Origin: an uncultured Granulosicoccus sp.
GTDB lineage: Bacteria > Pseudomonadota > Gammaproteobacteria > Granulosicoccales > Granulosicoccaceae
Reading direction: 5' to 3'
DNA: 32,232 bases
Assembly (NCBI GenBank): GCA_938003775.1
Contig: CALKXZ010000443.1
Coordinates: 1 to 32,232 of the forward strand
How positions within the stretch are numbered: the stretch's first letter is position 1; the number at the start of each line of letters is the position of its first letter. The translations under genes were made by a program, and so were the position numbers. Below the pieces are notes generated by a model. The model was given only the letters and a program-made list of their open reading frames with translations. It was not told the origin of the DNA and searched no databases. Below, in pieces: positions 18,909 through 29,467 of the stretch.

Positions 18909-19780
18909 ATTCTTTAGGCACACAGTTGTCGGCGGGTGCACCGGTTTTGCCGACGGCGTTAGCCCTATCTTCGAGTGCTCGTTGGGTGATTGGTGTTGTG
19001 GGATTAGTGCTGATTATCGTCATCAGTGCAGCATTGACCCAGCTGACTAAGGATCCGGTGCAGTTTCCGGTGACCAATGTCGACGTACTGGGCACGGTGG
19101 ACTATGTGGATCGTGCTGAACTGAAACAGATTGTCAATCGTTATGCAGGACGAGGCTTCTATGGACTGGATATCGATGATATCCGGCAGTCAGTCGAGGC
19201 ACTTGAATGGATCGCCAGTGCGCGCGTGAGTCGGGTATGGCCAAGTCGTATTGAAGTTCACATCGAGGAGCATGAACCGGCTGCCCGATGGAATGACGAT
19301 AGCCTGATGAGCAAGCGCATGGTGATGTTCCAGCCGCGGCAATTGCAGCCAGATAGTCCACGGTATCAGCAGTGGCGTGACGTATTTGCACCCCTGCCTC
19401 AACTGCGTGGCGCTGACGGGCGGCACAGTGAGTTGCTCGATTCATTTCGTGCCTATGAGCTGGAGTTGGAGCCATTTGGTATTGGTCTGAAGGTACTGGA
19501 TGAAGATGAAAGACGCTCCCAGAGCCTAGAGCTTTCCAATCAAGTCACAGTGCGGTTGGGCTATGAAGACAGAGAGTTACGTCTGCAGCGATTTGTCGAT
19601 GTATACCCGCGCTTTTTGAACGCTATTGAAAAACCTGTAGGTGAGTCGATTGAGGCAGCCACCGTCACGTTTGACATGCGCTACAGCAACGGATTCGCTC
19701 TTGGCGGTATTAGTGGTGCACAGCCACTTGAATCGCTGCAATTGAATTCTTCGCGTCTGGTACAGAGGCCACTGCAATGA
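18905..19780 (+). CDS. ftsQ: Cell division protein FtsQ
   Basis: Single N-terminal TM then POTRA (FPVTNVDVLGTVDYVDRAELKQIV...FYGLDIDDIRQSVEALEWIASARVSRVWPSRIEVHIEEHEPAARW); located between ddl and ftsA. Confidence 0.94.
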   Translation: MNSLGTQLSAGAPVLPTALALSSSARWVIGVVGLVLIIVISAALTQLTKDPVQFPVTNVDVLGTVDYVDRAELKQIVNRYAGRGFYGLDIDDIRQSVEALEWIASARVSRVWPSRIEVHIEEHEPAARWNDDSLMSKRMVMFQPRQLQPDSPRYQQWRDVFAPLPQLRGADGRHSELLDSFRAYELELEPFGIGLKVLDEDERRSQSLELSNQVTVRLGYEDRELRLQRFVDVYPRFLNAIEKPVGESIEAATVTFDMRYSNGFALGGISGAQPLESLQLNSSRLVQRPLQ

Positions 19781-19793
19781 GAAAGGGACAGTA

Positions 19794-21029
19794 ATGGTTT
19801 CATCAACAGAAAAACAGATGGTTGTCGGGCTGGATATAGGCACATCAAAGATAGTTGCACTCGTTGCAGAGGTCGATGAGGAAGGCAATGTCGAATTGAT
19901 TGCATTGGGAACACATCCATCCCAAGGCTTAAAAAAAGGGGTTGTGATCAATATCGACAGCACCGTCCATGCAATCAGTAAGGCGGTGGCGGAAGCGGAG
20001 CGAATGGCCGATGTTCAGATCAAGTCTGTGTTTGCAGGCATAGCCGGCTCACATGTTAAAAGTCTGAATTCGCATGGCATCGTGGCGATTAAAAACGCTG
20101 AAGTAGAGCAAGATGATGTTGATCGTGTTGTCGACGCTGCGAAGGCTGTCGCGATACCGGCAGATCAACGCATTCTGCATGTATTGCCGCAGGAATTCAT
20201 CATTGATAATCAGGATGGTATTCACCAACCGGTTGGTATGTCCGGTGTTCGTCTTGAAGCTAAGGTGCACCTAGTCACTGGCTCAATCAGCGCTGCACAA
20301 AATATCGCCAAGTGTATTCAACGTTGTGATTTAGAAGTCGAGGACATCATTCTTGAGCAACTGGCGTCCAGCCACTCGGTACTAACCGATGACGAAAGAG
20401 ATCTGGGCGTGCTACTGGTTGACATGGGTGGTGGTACCACCGATATCGCCATCTTTACTGAAGGTGCTATTCGGCACACAGCTGTTATACCCATAGCCGG
20501 TGATCAGGTCACTAATGACATAGCCGTTGCGTTTAGAACGCCAACGCAATTTGCCGAAGAAATCAAAGTTAAGTACGCGTGTGCGCTTCGCCAACTGGCA
20601 AGCCCCGATGACATGATCGAAGTGCCAGGTGTGGGTGATCGCAATGCCCGACGTCTGGCCAGACAGACGCTTGCGGAAGTGGTAGAGCCGCGCTACGAGG
20701 AACTGCTGGGATTGGTTCAGGGCGAACTGAGACGTAGCGGATTTGAAGACGCCTGTGCTGCCGGGGTTGTACTAACCGGTGGTACGTCAAAAATGGAAGG
20801 TGTCGTGGAACTGGCCGAGGAGATTTTTCACATGCCAGTGAGGTTGGGAGTGCCACAGCATGTCGATGGATTGTCCGAAATGGCGCGCAATCCAATTCAT
20901 GCCACAGGTGTCGGCTTGTTGCTTTATGGACAGCGCAGTCGCAGGCAACCACGCAGTGCATCCGTTGATACACGGTCCGAAAGGGGCTTGTTAAAACGGA
21001 TGACCGAGTGGTTTCAGAGAAATTTTTAA
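19794..21029 (+). CDS. ftsA: Cell division protein FtsA
   Basis: VVGLDIGTSKIVALVAEV, VLPQEFIIDNQDGI.QPVGMSGVRLEAKVHLVTG, LVDMGGGTTDIAIFTEGAIRHTAVIPIAGDQVTNDIA; C-terminal amphipathic helix GLLKRMTEWFQRNF. Confidence 0.97.
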   Translation: MVSSTEKQMVVGLDIGTSKIVALVAEVDEEGNVELIALGTHPSQGLKKGVVINIDSTVHAISKAVAEAERMADVQIKSVFAGIAGSHVKSLNSHGIVAIKNAEVEQDDVDRVVDAAKAVAIPADQRILHVLPQEFIIDNQDGIHQPVGMSGVRLEAKVHLVTGSISAAQNIAKCIQRCDLEVEDIILEQLASSHSVLTDDERDLGVLLVDMGGGTTDIAIFTEGAIRHTAVIPIAGDQVTNDIAVAFRTPTQFAEEIKVKYACALRQLASPDDMIEVPGVGDRNARRLARQTLAEVVEPRYEELLGLVQGELRRSGFEDACAAGVVLTGGTSKMEGVVELAEEIFHMPVRLGVPQHVDGLSEMARNPIHATGVGLLLYGQRSRRQPRSASVDTRSERGLLKRMTEWFQRNF

Positions 21030-21141
21030 ATGATGTTTGCTTTGAGATGTTTGCAGTACCCCGGGAGCGACAACGGTGCAACAAGATGCCGATCGCATAG
21101 AGAACGTACGACTTATGAAACTAGATTAGGAGAAATTCAAG

Positions 21142-22380
21142 ATGTTTGAACTCGTTGACTCAATCAATGATTCCCCCGTTATCAAACTGGTCGGTGTCGG
21201 TGGAGGCGGTAGCAATGCTGTCCAACACATGGTGGCATCTGGCATAGAAGGGGTGGACTTCATTTGCGCGAATACAGATGCGCAAGCACTCAAGGGCATG
21301 CATGCCCAAACGGTCTTGCACATAGGGCAGAGTATTACCAAAGGGTTGGGCGCTGGTGCAAACCCCGAAATCGGCCGACAGGCTGCCATGGAGGATCGCG
21401 ACCGCATTCAGGATCTGATTGAAGGGACTGACATGCTGTTTATCACCGCCGGTATGGGTGGTGGTACAGGCACTGGTGCCATTCCAGTGGTCGCGCAAAT
21501 CGCGCGTGAAATGGGCGTACTCACTGTGGCAGTGGTCACCAAGCCGTTTCCTTTTGAAGGTAATAAGCGTATGCGCACAGCCGAAGCCGGTATAGAGGAG
21601 CTTCGCGGGCACGTTGATTCATTGATCACGATTCCTAATGAAAAGCTGCTCTCGGTGCTGGGCAAGAACATCAGCCTTCTGGATGCCTTTAAAGCGGCTA
21701 ATGATGTACTCCGTGGTGCCGTGCAAGGCATTGCTGAGCTGATCACAAACCCAGGACTGATCAACGTTGACTTTGCTGACGTTCGAACGGTTATGAGTGA
21801 AATGGGTCTGGCGATGATGGGTTCTGGTGTGGGCCGCGGTGATGAGCGCGCCACGGAAGCGGCTGAAATGGCCATCTCTAGCCCGCTGCTTGAAGATATA
21901 GACCTGGCTGGCGCACGCGGTATTCTGGTTAACATCACAGCCGGATTGGACATGGCCATTGGTGAATTTGAGGAAGTTGGTAATGTAGTCCGTTCGTTTG
22001 CCGCCGACGATGCCACCGTGGTGGTCGGAACGGCTATTGATGAGTCGCTCGAAGGCGAATTACGTGTAACGGTGGTCGCCACCGGGCTGGGTCATCAGGC
22101 TCAGCAGTCTCATCAACAACTCCGGTCGGTTCAGCAGTCTGTGCAACAGCAGCGAGCCGCGGCCGGTGGCGGCTCCCCGTATAGTCAGGGCGGTCATGCT
22201 GGCATGGGTGGACATTCGCACAACACTGGTAACGTGCAATCTCCCTACGCTAATTACGATAAACCCACAGTGATTCGAAAGACCGCTCGAGGCGCTGCTC
22301 AGGGAACAGGTCCTGCGAATAATGGTCATGATGTGGAATACCTTGATATTCCGGCGTTTTTACGCAGACAGGCTGACTAG
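21142..22380 (+). CDS. ftsZ: Cell division GTPase FtsZ
   Basis: [33 protein letters not shown]3/T7 motifs, C-terminal peptide [23 protein letters not shown] upstream of the ATG. Confidence 0.98.
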   Translation: MFELVDSINDSPVIKLVGVGGGGSNAVQHMVASGIEGVDFICANTDAQALKGMHAQTVLHIGQSITKGLGAGANPEIGRQAAMEDRDRIQDLIEGTDMLFITAGMGGGTGTGAIPVVAQIAREMGVLTVAVVTKPFPFEGNKRMRTAEAGIEELRGHVDSLITIPNEKLLSVLGKNISLLDAFKAANDVLRGAVQGIAELITNPGLINVDFADVRTVMSEMGLAMMGSGVGRGDERATEAAEMAISSPLLEDIDLAGARGILVNITAGLDMAIGEFEEVGNVVRSFAADDATVVVGTAIDESLEGELRVTVVATGLGHQAQQSHQQLRSVQQSVQQQRAAAGGGSPYSQGGHAGMGGHSHNTGNVQSPYANYDKPTVIRKTARGAAQGTGPANNGHDVEYLDIPAFLRRQAD

Positions 22381-22450
22381 TATGTGCATTACACCTGGTA
22401 AAGGGTAGAGCAGGGAGTCGTATTATCCAGTAACATTCTGTCGATTGGAT

Positions 22451-22472
22451 GGAGTGCCCACCTGGGCACTCC
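22451..22472 (+). terminator. Stem-loop after ftsZ, possible (incomplete) terminator or processing element
   Basis: Perfect 9-bp stem GGAGTGCCC (22451-22459), loop ACCT, GGGCACTCC (22464-22472), about 70 nt after the ftsZ stop. No immediate T-run, so intrinsic termination is not certain. Confidence 0.5.
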
Positions 22473-22670
22473 TGACAGCAACTGAATTTTGGCTCCCGAT
22501 TGGACGCTATCTAGCCCGGTTCACGCAGTAGCCAGTTTTCTGGCAAACCGAGCAAGTAGTTCATCTGGTTGTGTGCGTCATTGTGAATTAGCATCGTCAA
22601 CCGTGTAAAAACGGCCAAAGGTGCTATATAAACAAGAGGCGGCTACTACCGGTTGCAGCAGGGTTACATT

Positions 22671-23594
22671 GTGATACGACAAAGAACGTTAAAGAATTCG
22701 ATTCGCGCTACCGGCGTGGGCTTGCACACGGGTAAGAAAATATACCTGACCCTCAGCCCTGCGCCCGTCAATGCCGGTATCGTGTTCCGTCGTACCGATT
22801 TTAACCCGCCAGCTATTATCACTAATGATGCGTTAGGCGTTAGGACCACGGAACTTGCCACATCGTTGTACAACGATGATGGTGTACGCGTGTCTACCAT
22901 TGAGCATCTGATGGCGGCGTTAGCCGGTCTGGGCATTGACAACTGCTATGTCGATCTCAGCGCCGACGAGGTCCCCATCATGGACGGCAGCGCTGCGCCT
23001 TTTGTTTTTTTGGTGCAATCAGCGGGCATTCAGGAACAGTCCGCCGCCAAGCGCTTTATCCGTATCAAGAAACCGATTGACGTGCGTGTAGACGATAAAT
23101 GGGCTCGGTTTGATCCGTTTAACGGCTTCAAGGTGAAGTTCACAATAGATTTTGACCACCCGGTTTTCAAAAACGATACCAAGACCGCCGAGGTTGACTT
23201 TTCAACCACCTCTTTTGTGCGAGAGATTAGTCGCGCAAGAACATTTGGCTTTATGCGTGATATTGAAGCCTTACGAAAGCGCGACCTGGTGCTCGGTGGC
23301 AGTATGGATAACGCCATCGTCATAGATGACTATCGAGTGTTGAATGAGGGCGGTTTACGGTACAAAAACGAATTTGTCCGTCACAAAATCCTCGATGCCA
23401 TCGGCGATCTCTACCTACTAGGCCGCAGCGTGATAGGCTCCTTCGAAGGTTATAAGGCAGGTCATGCTTTGAACAACCAGCTTGTGCGCGAGATGCTCAA
23501 ACAACCGCAATGTTGGGAAGAGGTGGTGTTTGAGGGCGAAAACACGCAAGTTGCCCCAATTTCTTATGGTCAGCCGTTTGAGGCAGTCGGATAG
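22671..23594 (+). CDS. lpxC: UDP-3-O-acyl-N-acetylglucosamine deacetylase LpxC
   Basis: [141 protein letters not shown] start at 22671 gives the family N terminus; ORF-track start is TTG 22653. Confidence 0.96.
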   Translation: MIRQRTLKNSIRATGVGLHTGKKIYLTLSPAPVNAGIVFRRTDFNPPAIITNDALGVRTTELATSLYNDDGVRVSTIEHLMAALAGLGIDNCYVDLSADEVPIMDGSAAPFVFLVQSAGIQEQSAAKRFIRIKKPIDVRVDDKWARFDPFNGFKVKFTIDFDHPVFKNDTKTAEVDFSTTSFVREISRARTFGFMRDIEALRKRDLVLGGSMDNAIVIDDYRVLNEGGLRYKNEFVRHKILDAIGDLYLLGRSVIGSFEGYKAGHALNNQLVREMLKQPQCWEEVVFEGENTQVAPISYGQPFEAVG

Positions 23595-23602
23595 ATCGAT
23601 TC

Positions 23603-23646
23603 TTGGCTGGCTGTTGGCTGGTTATTGGCTAGTTCTTGGTAAAATC
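23603..23646. repeat. 11-bp tandem repeat (about 3.5-4 degenerate copies) between convergent lpxC and dciA
   Basis: TTGGCTGGCTG TTGGCTGGTTA TTGGCTAGTTC TTGGTAAAATC; TTGG starts at 23603, 23614, 23625 and 23636. Confidence 0.75.
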
Positions 23647-23663
23647 GACTACAAACGGTGCTG

Positions 23664-24206
23664 TTAAGACTGACGCAATGTCTTGGCTAATTTGAGTAGC
23701 TCGTAACGCAATCGTCGTGCGTTTTGACTCTCTACCTGGTGACGTTTTTTTCTGGCAGCGTTGGCCCGTGTTGGTTTTCGACCAGCCGTTCGCTGGCTGT
23801 GGACAGCCGCTGCGTTGTCTCCGCCTTGTGGTTCAGTTGCCACGCTGTCTACGGTGTTTGCTAATGCTGCTAACGCACGGGCGGCAGCATCACTACCGCC
23901 ATTGGGTTTGCGACGAGTGGTGCGAACGGCTGGCTCTTCAGCAGGCGATACGTGAAAGCTGACCGTGTGAATATCCAGCCTTTCTTGCCTTAATATGTCA
24001 ATTATATGGCGCTCGCTGAACCGTAAGCGGGCCACCCAGGCTGCGCTATCTACCGTCAGCCGTAATCGACCACCTTCAAGGCGGCAAAATTCGATATGGT
24101 CCAATGTGCTGACTGGCACAATCCGTGAAATCACCCGCTTAATACGGTAATCCTGCTGCAGCGTTGCACGGGTTGTCGTGCCTATTAAGGTTTCAAAGGA
24201 TTTCAT
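23664..24206 (-). CDS. dciA: DciA-type (DUF721) DnaB helicase-loader family protein
   Basis: MKSFETLIGTTTRATLQQDYRIKRVISRIVPVSTLDHIEFCRLEGGRLRLTVDSAAWVARLRFSERHIIDILRQE resembles the DUF721 domain; position between lpxC and secA is typical for gammaproteobacterial dciA. Start ATG 24206 has AGAGAG upstream. Confidence 0.82.
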   Translation of the reverse strand: MKSFETLIGTTTRATLQQDYRIKRVISRIVPVSTLDHIEFCRLEGGRLRLTVDSAAWVARLRFSERHIIDILRQERLDIHTVSFHVSPAEEPAVRTTRRKPNGGSDAAARALAALANTVDSVATEPQGGDNAAAVHSQRTAGRKPTRANAARKKRHQVESQNARRLRYELLKLAKTLRQS

Positions 24207-25140
24207 GAACACACTCTCTACGCCGCAACGCGTTAGTCATCTGCCACTGCCAATCCGAATGGGCCTAGCCTGTCTCAAACTGTGGCGATTAAAACATGGC
24301 AAACACCTGCTTCCAACTCTGTTGGTCAGTTTGATTGCGATGATGAGTGCCACTGTGGGTTATGCCACGGCCAGACTGTACAGCACAACTCAGCCGAGCA
24401 ATGCTAGCACTGACATTGTTGGACAACCTGCACCACTAGCGGCCATGCCAATCAATCGAGCGGCGGGCCATCCTGTGTATTCAATGACTGCTCACGAACT
24501 GGGCCAGGTACAGGCAGAAATTGACAGGCTTAGGCTGTTGTTTCGCCAATTGGCAGAACTCGCTGGGTTGCAGGACGGTGAATTTGATCTGGATCTTGGC
24601 GCTGACGCGGAGCCATCACTGACCAGCTCCCGCACAAATTCGCCTTCACACAAACAGGCGTTCACGGTTGCAAAACAGCAACTGACCCCTATCTCCGAAC
24701 AATCCGAAAGAATGCACAGTATTTTCCAAAAACGTCGACAGGACTATGATGGTGCGATATCTGGCAAACCGTCCATTGAGGGTCGAATCAGCTCGCGGTT
24801 TGGCTACCGAATTGACCCGGAAACAGGCCTTAGGCAGCTGCACAATGGGTTGGATTTCGCCGGAACAACCGGCAGTACAATTATGGCACTGGCAGATGGT
24901 GTGGTGACTTACTCGGGAAAAAATGGCGGCTATGGCAATCTGGTTGAACTTGAACACCCTAATGGTTATCGGACACGGTATGCACATAACCAATCGTTGC
25001 TGGTTCCAGTTGGTCGAAAAGTGACAAAAGGTCAGGCCATTGCCACGATGGGTTCAACTGGACGTTCGACCGGCACACATGTGCATGTCGAGGTCCGGCG
25101 CCATGACATGCCGGTCGATCCTCAACTGTTTATACGCTGA
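24205..25140 (+). CDS. Membrane-anchored M23 (LytM-type) peptidoglycan metallopeptidase
   Basis: N-terminal TM, then SRFGYRIDPETGLRQLHNGLDFAGTTGSTIMALADGVVTYSGKNGGYGNLVELEHPNGYRTRYAHNQSLLVPVGRKVTKGQAIATMGSTGRSTGTHVHVEVR; zinc ligands HxxxD and HxH present. ATG 24205 preceded by AAAGGA. Confidence 0.93.
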   Translation: MNTLSTPQRVSHLPLPIRMGLACLKLWRLKHGKHLLPTLLVSLIAMMSATVGYATARLYSTTQPSNASTDIVGQPAPLAAMPINRAAGHPVYSMTAHELGQVQAEIDRLRLLFRQLAELAGLQDGEFDLDLGADAEPSLTSSRTNSPSHKQAFTVAKQQLTPISEQSERMHSIFQKRRQDYDGAISGKPSIEGRISSRFGYRIDPETGLRQLHNGLDFAGTTGSTIMALADGVVTYSGKNGGYGNLVELEHPNGYRTRYAHNQSLLVPVGRKVTKGQAIATMGSTGRSTGTHVHVEVRRHDMPVDPQLFIR

Positions 25141-25282
25141 ACCCACTAGGTGGCTTAGATGCCATAATGAGGTGTGTCTGGCTGCTGCAGAATAGGGGGT
25201 CTGGACATCATCAGTTTTTTCGCAGGTTTTTGACAACGCCTGCTAGCAACCGCAGCATCCGCTGCCAGCAAGGTCTGTATTC

Positions 25283-28096
25283 ATGTTAGCTAATCTGGTC
25301 AAGAAATTCGTCGGCAGTAGCAATGATCGCGTCGTTAAACGTTTGAGCAAGGACGTTGATGCCATCAATGCATTGGAGGCAGAATATCAGGCCCTATCCG
25401 ATGAGGCATTAGCCGCAAAAACCGTTGAATTCCGTGAGCGGCTAGCGAACGAGTCGACCACGCTCGATGCGTTGCTGCCCGAGGCATTTGCCGTAGCTCG
25501 CGAAGCTGGCAAGCGAGCGCTTGGTATGCGCCACTTCGATGTACAGATGATCGGCGCCATGGTGTTGAACAATAACAAGATCGCTGAGATGCGCACCGGT
25601 GAAGGTAAGACTCTAGTAGCGACCGCGTCGGTTTATCTCAATGCACTGGCCGGTAAAGGTGTGCATGTCATTACCGTCAATGACTATCTGGCTCAGCGTG
25701 ATTCGGCCTGGATGGCCAAGCTCTACAGCTTTCTAGGTCTGAGCACGGGCGTCATTATCGGTGGCCTGGGTCCTGAAGAGCGCCGCGAAGCCTATGCCTG
25801 CGACATCACCTACGGCACTAACAACGAATTCGGTTTTGACTATCTGCGCGACAACATGTCCCACAGCCCTGATCAGCGCGTCCAGCGCGGACTCAATTAC
25901 GCCATCATAGATGAAGTTGACTCCATCCTGATTGATGAGGCACGCACACCCCTGATTATCTCGGGTCCCGCCGATGGTGACAGCGAGCTGTACGGCAGGC
26001 TCAATGTGGTGATCCCAAAACTTGCCCGGCAAATGGAAGAAGAGGGTGAGGGTGATTATTCGGTGGACGAGAAAGCCAAGCAGGTTCACTTGACCGAGAA
26101 CGGTATGGAGACAGTCGAGGATGTGCTGATTGAGCAAGGCATTCTGGAAGAGAACGCCAGTTTATATGACCCATCCAATATTGCCGTGCTGCATCACCTG
26201 AACGCAGCGTTACGTGCACACGCGATCTACCAGAAAGATATCGATTACATCGTCAGCAATGATCAAATAGTTATTGTTGATGAATTTACCGGCCGTACTA
26301 TGCCGGGGCGACGCTGGTCAGAAGGCTTGCATCAGGCTATTGAGGCGAAGGAAGGTGTCACGATTCAACGTGAAAACCAGACGCTGGCCTCCATTACATT
26401 TCAAAATTACTTTCGGTTGTACGACAAGCTGGCTGGCATGACCGGTACAGCCGATACTGAGGCGTTTGAGTTCCAGTCTATCTATGGATTAGAGGTTGTT
26501 GTTATACCGACTCACCGCCCCATGGTCCGAGACGATAAGGCCGATCTGGTTTTCCTGACGCAGCGCGAAAAGTACGACGCTATTATTGACGATATTGAGG
26601 AATGCTCCAAACGTAACCAGCCTGTATTGGTGGGTACCACGTCCATTGAAACATCCGAGTACCTATCAGGGTTACTGAAACAGAAGGGTATTCATCATGA
26701 AGTGCTTAATGCCAAGCAGCATGAGCGCGAAGCCAACATAATTGAAAACGCTGGACGCCCGAACGCTGTCACCATAGCCACGAATATGGCGGGTCGGGGT
26801 ACTGATATTGTCCTCGGTGGTAGCCTCGAAGCCGAGTTAGCTGCGTTGTTAACAGCAGGTGGCGATCCAGCGTCAGCCGAATCCAGCTCATCGGCGCTCA
26901 AAGACGATTGGCAAGCACGACACGATGCCGTGCTGCAATCAGGTGGGTTGCACATCATCGGTACCGAGCGACATGAATCTCGTCGTATAGATAATCAGCT
27001 GCGAGGTCGTTCGGGGCGTCAGGGTGATCCGGGTTCAACTCGGTTCTATTTGTCGCTGGAAGACAGCCTGATGCGAATATTTGCCAGTGAACGCGTCAGC
27101 GGTCTAATGCAGAAACTGGGCATGGAAGAGGGCGAGGCGATTGAGCACCCGTGGGTCACCAAAGCTATAGAGAATGCGCAGCGCAAGGTGGAAGGCCACA
27201 ACTTCGACATGCGCAAGAACCTGCTTGAGTATGACGACGTTGCCAATGATCAGCGTAAAGTGATTTACGAGAGCCGTAATGAGCTGATGGAAACGGAGCA
27301 CATGCGTGATCTCATTGATGATTTGCGTGAAGAGATTATTCCTGGAGTCGTGGCGCAATACATTCCACCTGGTTCACTGGAAGAAGCGTGGGATTTAGAC
27401 GCCTTGCAGACTGAGCTTAAGAGCATGACCAATCAAGACTTTGATATTAAAGCCTGGCTGGTAGAAGAGCCAAACATGCCAGAGGAGGACTTCACTACGC
27501 GCATTCTTGCTGAATTAGTTGAAGAATATGACAACAAGGAAGCAACAGCTGGCGCCGAAGGTTTGCGTAATTTTGAACGCTATGTGGCATTACAAGCGTT
27601 GGATGATAGCTGGAAAGAACATCTGGCCGGTATGGACTATCTGCGACAAAGCGTTGGCTTGCGAGGCTATGCACAGAAGAACCCTAAACAGGAATACAAG
27701 AAAGAGGCGTTCGAGTTGTTCACCACGATGTTGGGTGAGTATAAGTCGCAAGTGGTGACGGTTTTGAGTAAGGTGCAGGTCCGTGATGCCGAGCAGGTTG
27801 AGCAAGCCAAGGCCCAGGCCGAAGCGCAGGCACAAGCAAGCAGTCCACAAGTGAGTTACGAGCATAAGGAAGTGGCCAGTGCGCTGGCTGATGGACCTGA
27901 TGATGATGGGTCAGCATCAACAGGGGACGCCGCCGTGGCTGCGGCCGCTGCAGCACGCGGCGCCGTTCGGCAACAAGCGCAGGCTGTTGCCCCGACCCAG
28001 CCGATACGCAGAGACATGCCCAAAGTTGGCCGCAATGAGACTTGCCCGTGCGGCTCGGGTAAAAAATATAAGAACTGCCACGGCAAGTTAACCTGA
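25283..28096 (+). CDS. secA: Preprotein translocase ATPase SecA
   Basis: Walker [84 protein letters not shown]-terminal zinc motif [14 protein letters not shown]. Confidence 0.98.
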   Translation: MLANLVKKFVGSSNDRVVKRLSKDVDAINALEAEYQALSDEALAAKTVEFRERLANESTTLDALLPEAFAVAREAGKRALGMRHFDVQMIGAMVLNNNKIAEMRTGEGKTLVATASVYLNALAGKGVHVITVNDYLAQRDSAWMAKLYSFLGLSTGVIIGGLGPEERREAYACDITYGTNNEFGFDYLRDNMSHSPDQRVQRGLNYAIIDEVDSILIDEARTPLIISGPADGDSELYGRLNVVIPKLARQMEEEGEGDYSVDEKAKQVHLTENGMETVEDVLIEQGILEENASLYDPSNIAVLHHLNAALRAHAIYQKDIDYIVSNDQIVIVDEFTGRTMPGRRWSEGLHQAIEAKEGVTIQRENQTLASITFQNYFRLYDKLAGMTGTADTEAFEFQSIYGLEVVVIPTHRPMVRDDKADLVFLTQREKYDAIIDDIEECSKRNQPVLVGTTSIETSEYLSGLLKQKGIHHEVLNAKQHEREANIIENAGRPNAVTIATNMAGRGTDIVLGGSLEAELAALLTAGGDPASAESSSSALKDDWQARHDAVLQSGGLHIIGTERHESRRIDNQLRGRSGRQGDPGSTRFYLSLEDSLMRIFASERVSGLMQKLGMEEGEAIEHPWVTKAIENAQRKVEGHNFDMRKNLLEYDDVANDQRKVIYESRNELMETEHMRDLIDDLREEIIPGVVAQYIPPGSLEEAWDLDALQTELKSMTNQDFDIKAWLVEEPNMPEEDFTTRILAELVEEYDNKEATAGAEGLRNFERYVALQALDDSWKEHLAGMDYLRQSVGLRGYAQKNPKQEYKKEAFELFTTMLGEYKSQVVTVLSKVQVRDAEQVEQAKAQAEAQAQASSPQVSYEHKEVASALADGPDDDGSASTGDAAVAAAAAARGAVRQQAQAVAPTQPIRRDMPKVGRNETCPCGSGKKYKNCHGKLT

Positions 28097-28097
28097 T

Positions 28098-29357
28098 ATG
28101 GCAGTGAACCTTGATCTGGCCCCTGCTGCTTGTGTTGCAGGTGTTGAGCTGGCTACTGTCAGTGCCGGTTTGAAAGCCGACGGTACTGCCGATATGGTGG
28201 TAGCGATGTTGGCAGATACAGCCGTGACAACAGCGGTGTTTACTCAGAATACATTTTGTGCGGCGCCAGTGACACTGTGCCGGGAATACTTGAATGTCAA
28301 TGGTGGTGCCGTAAGAGCTCTACTGATCAACTCAGGTAATGCCAATGCCGGTACTGGGCAACCGGGTATTGCTATGGCCCGTGGACACTGCCAGGCACTG
28401 GCCAGTGCATTGTCAGTACCGGTTGAATCAGTGCTGCCTTTTTCAACAGGTGTTATTGGGCAATTGTTACCTGATGAAAGAATGCGCGCAGGTATTGCCC
28501 GAGCTGCATCGGAGTTGGCGCAGCGCGGTGTTGACCAAGCGTCTGATTCAACGCCAGATGCCGCACTGAAATACTGGGACGATGCTGCAAGAGGCATCAT
28601 GACCACAGACACACATCCGAAGCTTACGTCACAAGTGGTGATGATCGCCGGCAGCCCCGTGACCATTACCGGCATGGCAAAGGGTGCTGGTATGATCCAG
28701 CCGAATATGGCCACCATGCTGAGCTACGTGTTTACCGATGCCGCTATAGATTTGAAAGACCTGAGCGAAGCACTGCGATCAGTCGTGGATGTGTCGTTCA
28801 ATGCCATCACTGTGGATAGCGACACCTCAACCAATGATGCCTGTGTTTTGGTAGCCACAGGTGTGGGCGAAGCACTGGACTCTACGCAGGTAGAGTGGCC
28901 AACATTCATGAGCGCATTAACCAAGGTATGCACCGATTTGGCACAGGGAATTATTCGTGATGCTGAAGGTGCAACAAAGTTTATCAGCGTTCATGTGAGC
29001 GGCGGCAACGATACTGCTGAGTGCAAACGGGTGGCCTACGCTATAGCCAACTCACCGCTGGTAAAGACTGCCATGTTCGCCAGTGATGCCAACGTTGGTC
29101 GTCTGCTAATGGCCATTGGCAAGGCTGATATAAAAGATCTGGATGCCTCCGGGGTGACTGTGCGTTTAGGTGATGTATTAGCCTTCGAAAACGCCGGTAT
29201 AGCGTCGGGTTATACCGAAGAGCGTGGCGCAGCCGTTATGTCAGAAGATGAAATTGATGTGCACGTGGATCTGGGTCGTGGGGCGACTGCCGCATCGGTG
29301 TATACCAGTGACCTGTCTCACGACTACGTGAGTATTAATGCTGATTACCGATCTTGA
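28098..29357 (+). CDS. argJ: Bifunctional glutamate N-acetyltransferase / ornithine acetyltransferase ArgJ
   Basis: LLINSGNANAGTGQPG, FSTGVIGQLLP, MTTDTHPK, MAKGAGMIQPNMATMLSYVFTDA (autocleavage ATML region), NAITVDSDTSTNDACVLVATG. Confidence 0.96.
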   Translation: MAVNLDLAPAACVAGVELATVSAGLKADGTADMVVAMLADTAVTTAVFTQNTFCAAPVTLCREYLNVNGGAVRALLINSGNANAGTGQPGIAMARGHCQALASALSVPVESVLPFSTGVIGQLLPDERMRAGIARAASELAQRGVDQASDSTPDAALKYWDDAARGIMTTDTHPKLTSQVVMIAGSPVTITGMAKGAGMIQPNMATMLSYVFTDAAIDLKDLSEALRSVVDVSFNAITVDSDTSTNDACVLVATGVGEALDSTQVEWPTFMSALTKVCTDLAQGIIRDAEGATKFISVHVSGGNDTAECKRVAYAIANSPLVKTAMFASDANVGRLLMAIGKADIKDLDASGVTVRLGDVLAFENAGIASGYTEERGAAVMSEDEIDVHVDLGRGATAASVYTSDLSHDYVSINADYRS

Positions 29358-29467
29358 CACGCAATGCTCGTGAGCCGTACGGATAATCGGTAAACACAGT
29401 TGAGTCCCTAATGTCGCCAGCCCGGCGTTGGAAAAACTCAACGTATACCCTGGTTTAGTTGCTACAC

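Noticed and set aside
20569-21084. 171-aa ORF antisense to the 3' end of ftsA
   Set aside because: His/Arg/Pro-rich translation with no domain; ftsA frame is conserved throughout.
21408-22082. 224-aa ORF antisense to ftsZ
   Set aside because: Ser/Thr/Arg/Pro-rich low-complexity translation typical of an antisense shadow of a conserved gene; no recognizable domain.
25054-25236. 60-aa minus-strand ORF upstream of secA, considered as a possible secM-like regulator
   Set aside because: Opposite strand to secA, no signal peptide or arrest-like motif; overlaps the M23 peptidase gene. No SecM candidate seen in the 25141-25282 gap.
28244-28717. 157-aa ORF antisense to argJ
   Set aside because: Lies wholly inside a confidently assigned ArgJ coding region; composition is that of an antisense shadow.
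29399-29442. GTTGAGT...ACTCAAC flanking an inner CGCC/GGCG stem between argJ and mutT, resembling integron attC core sites
   Set aside because: Arms match GTTRRRY and RYYYAAC but in the wrong order (attC needs RYYYAAC first), spacing is short, and there is no integrase or cassette context. Treated as a simple hairpin.
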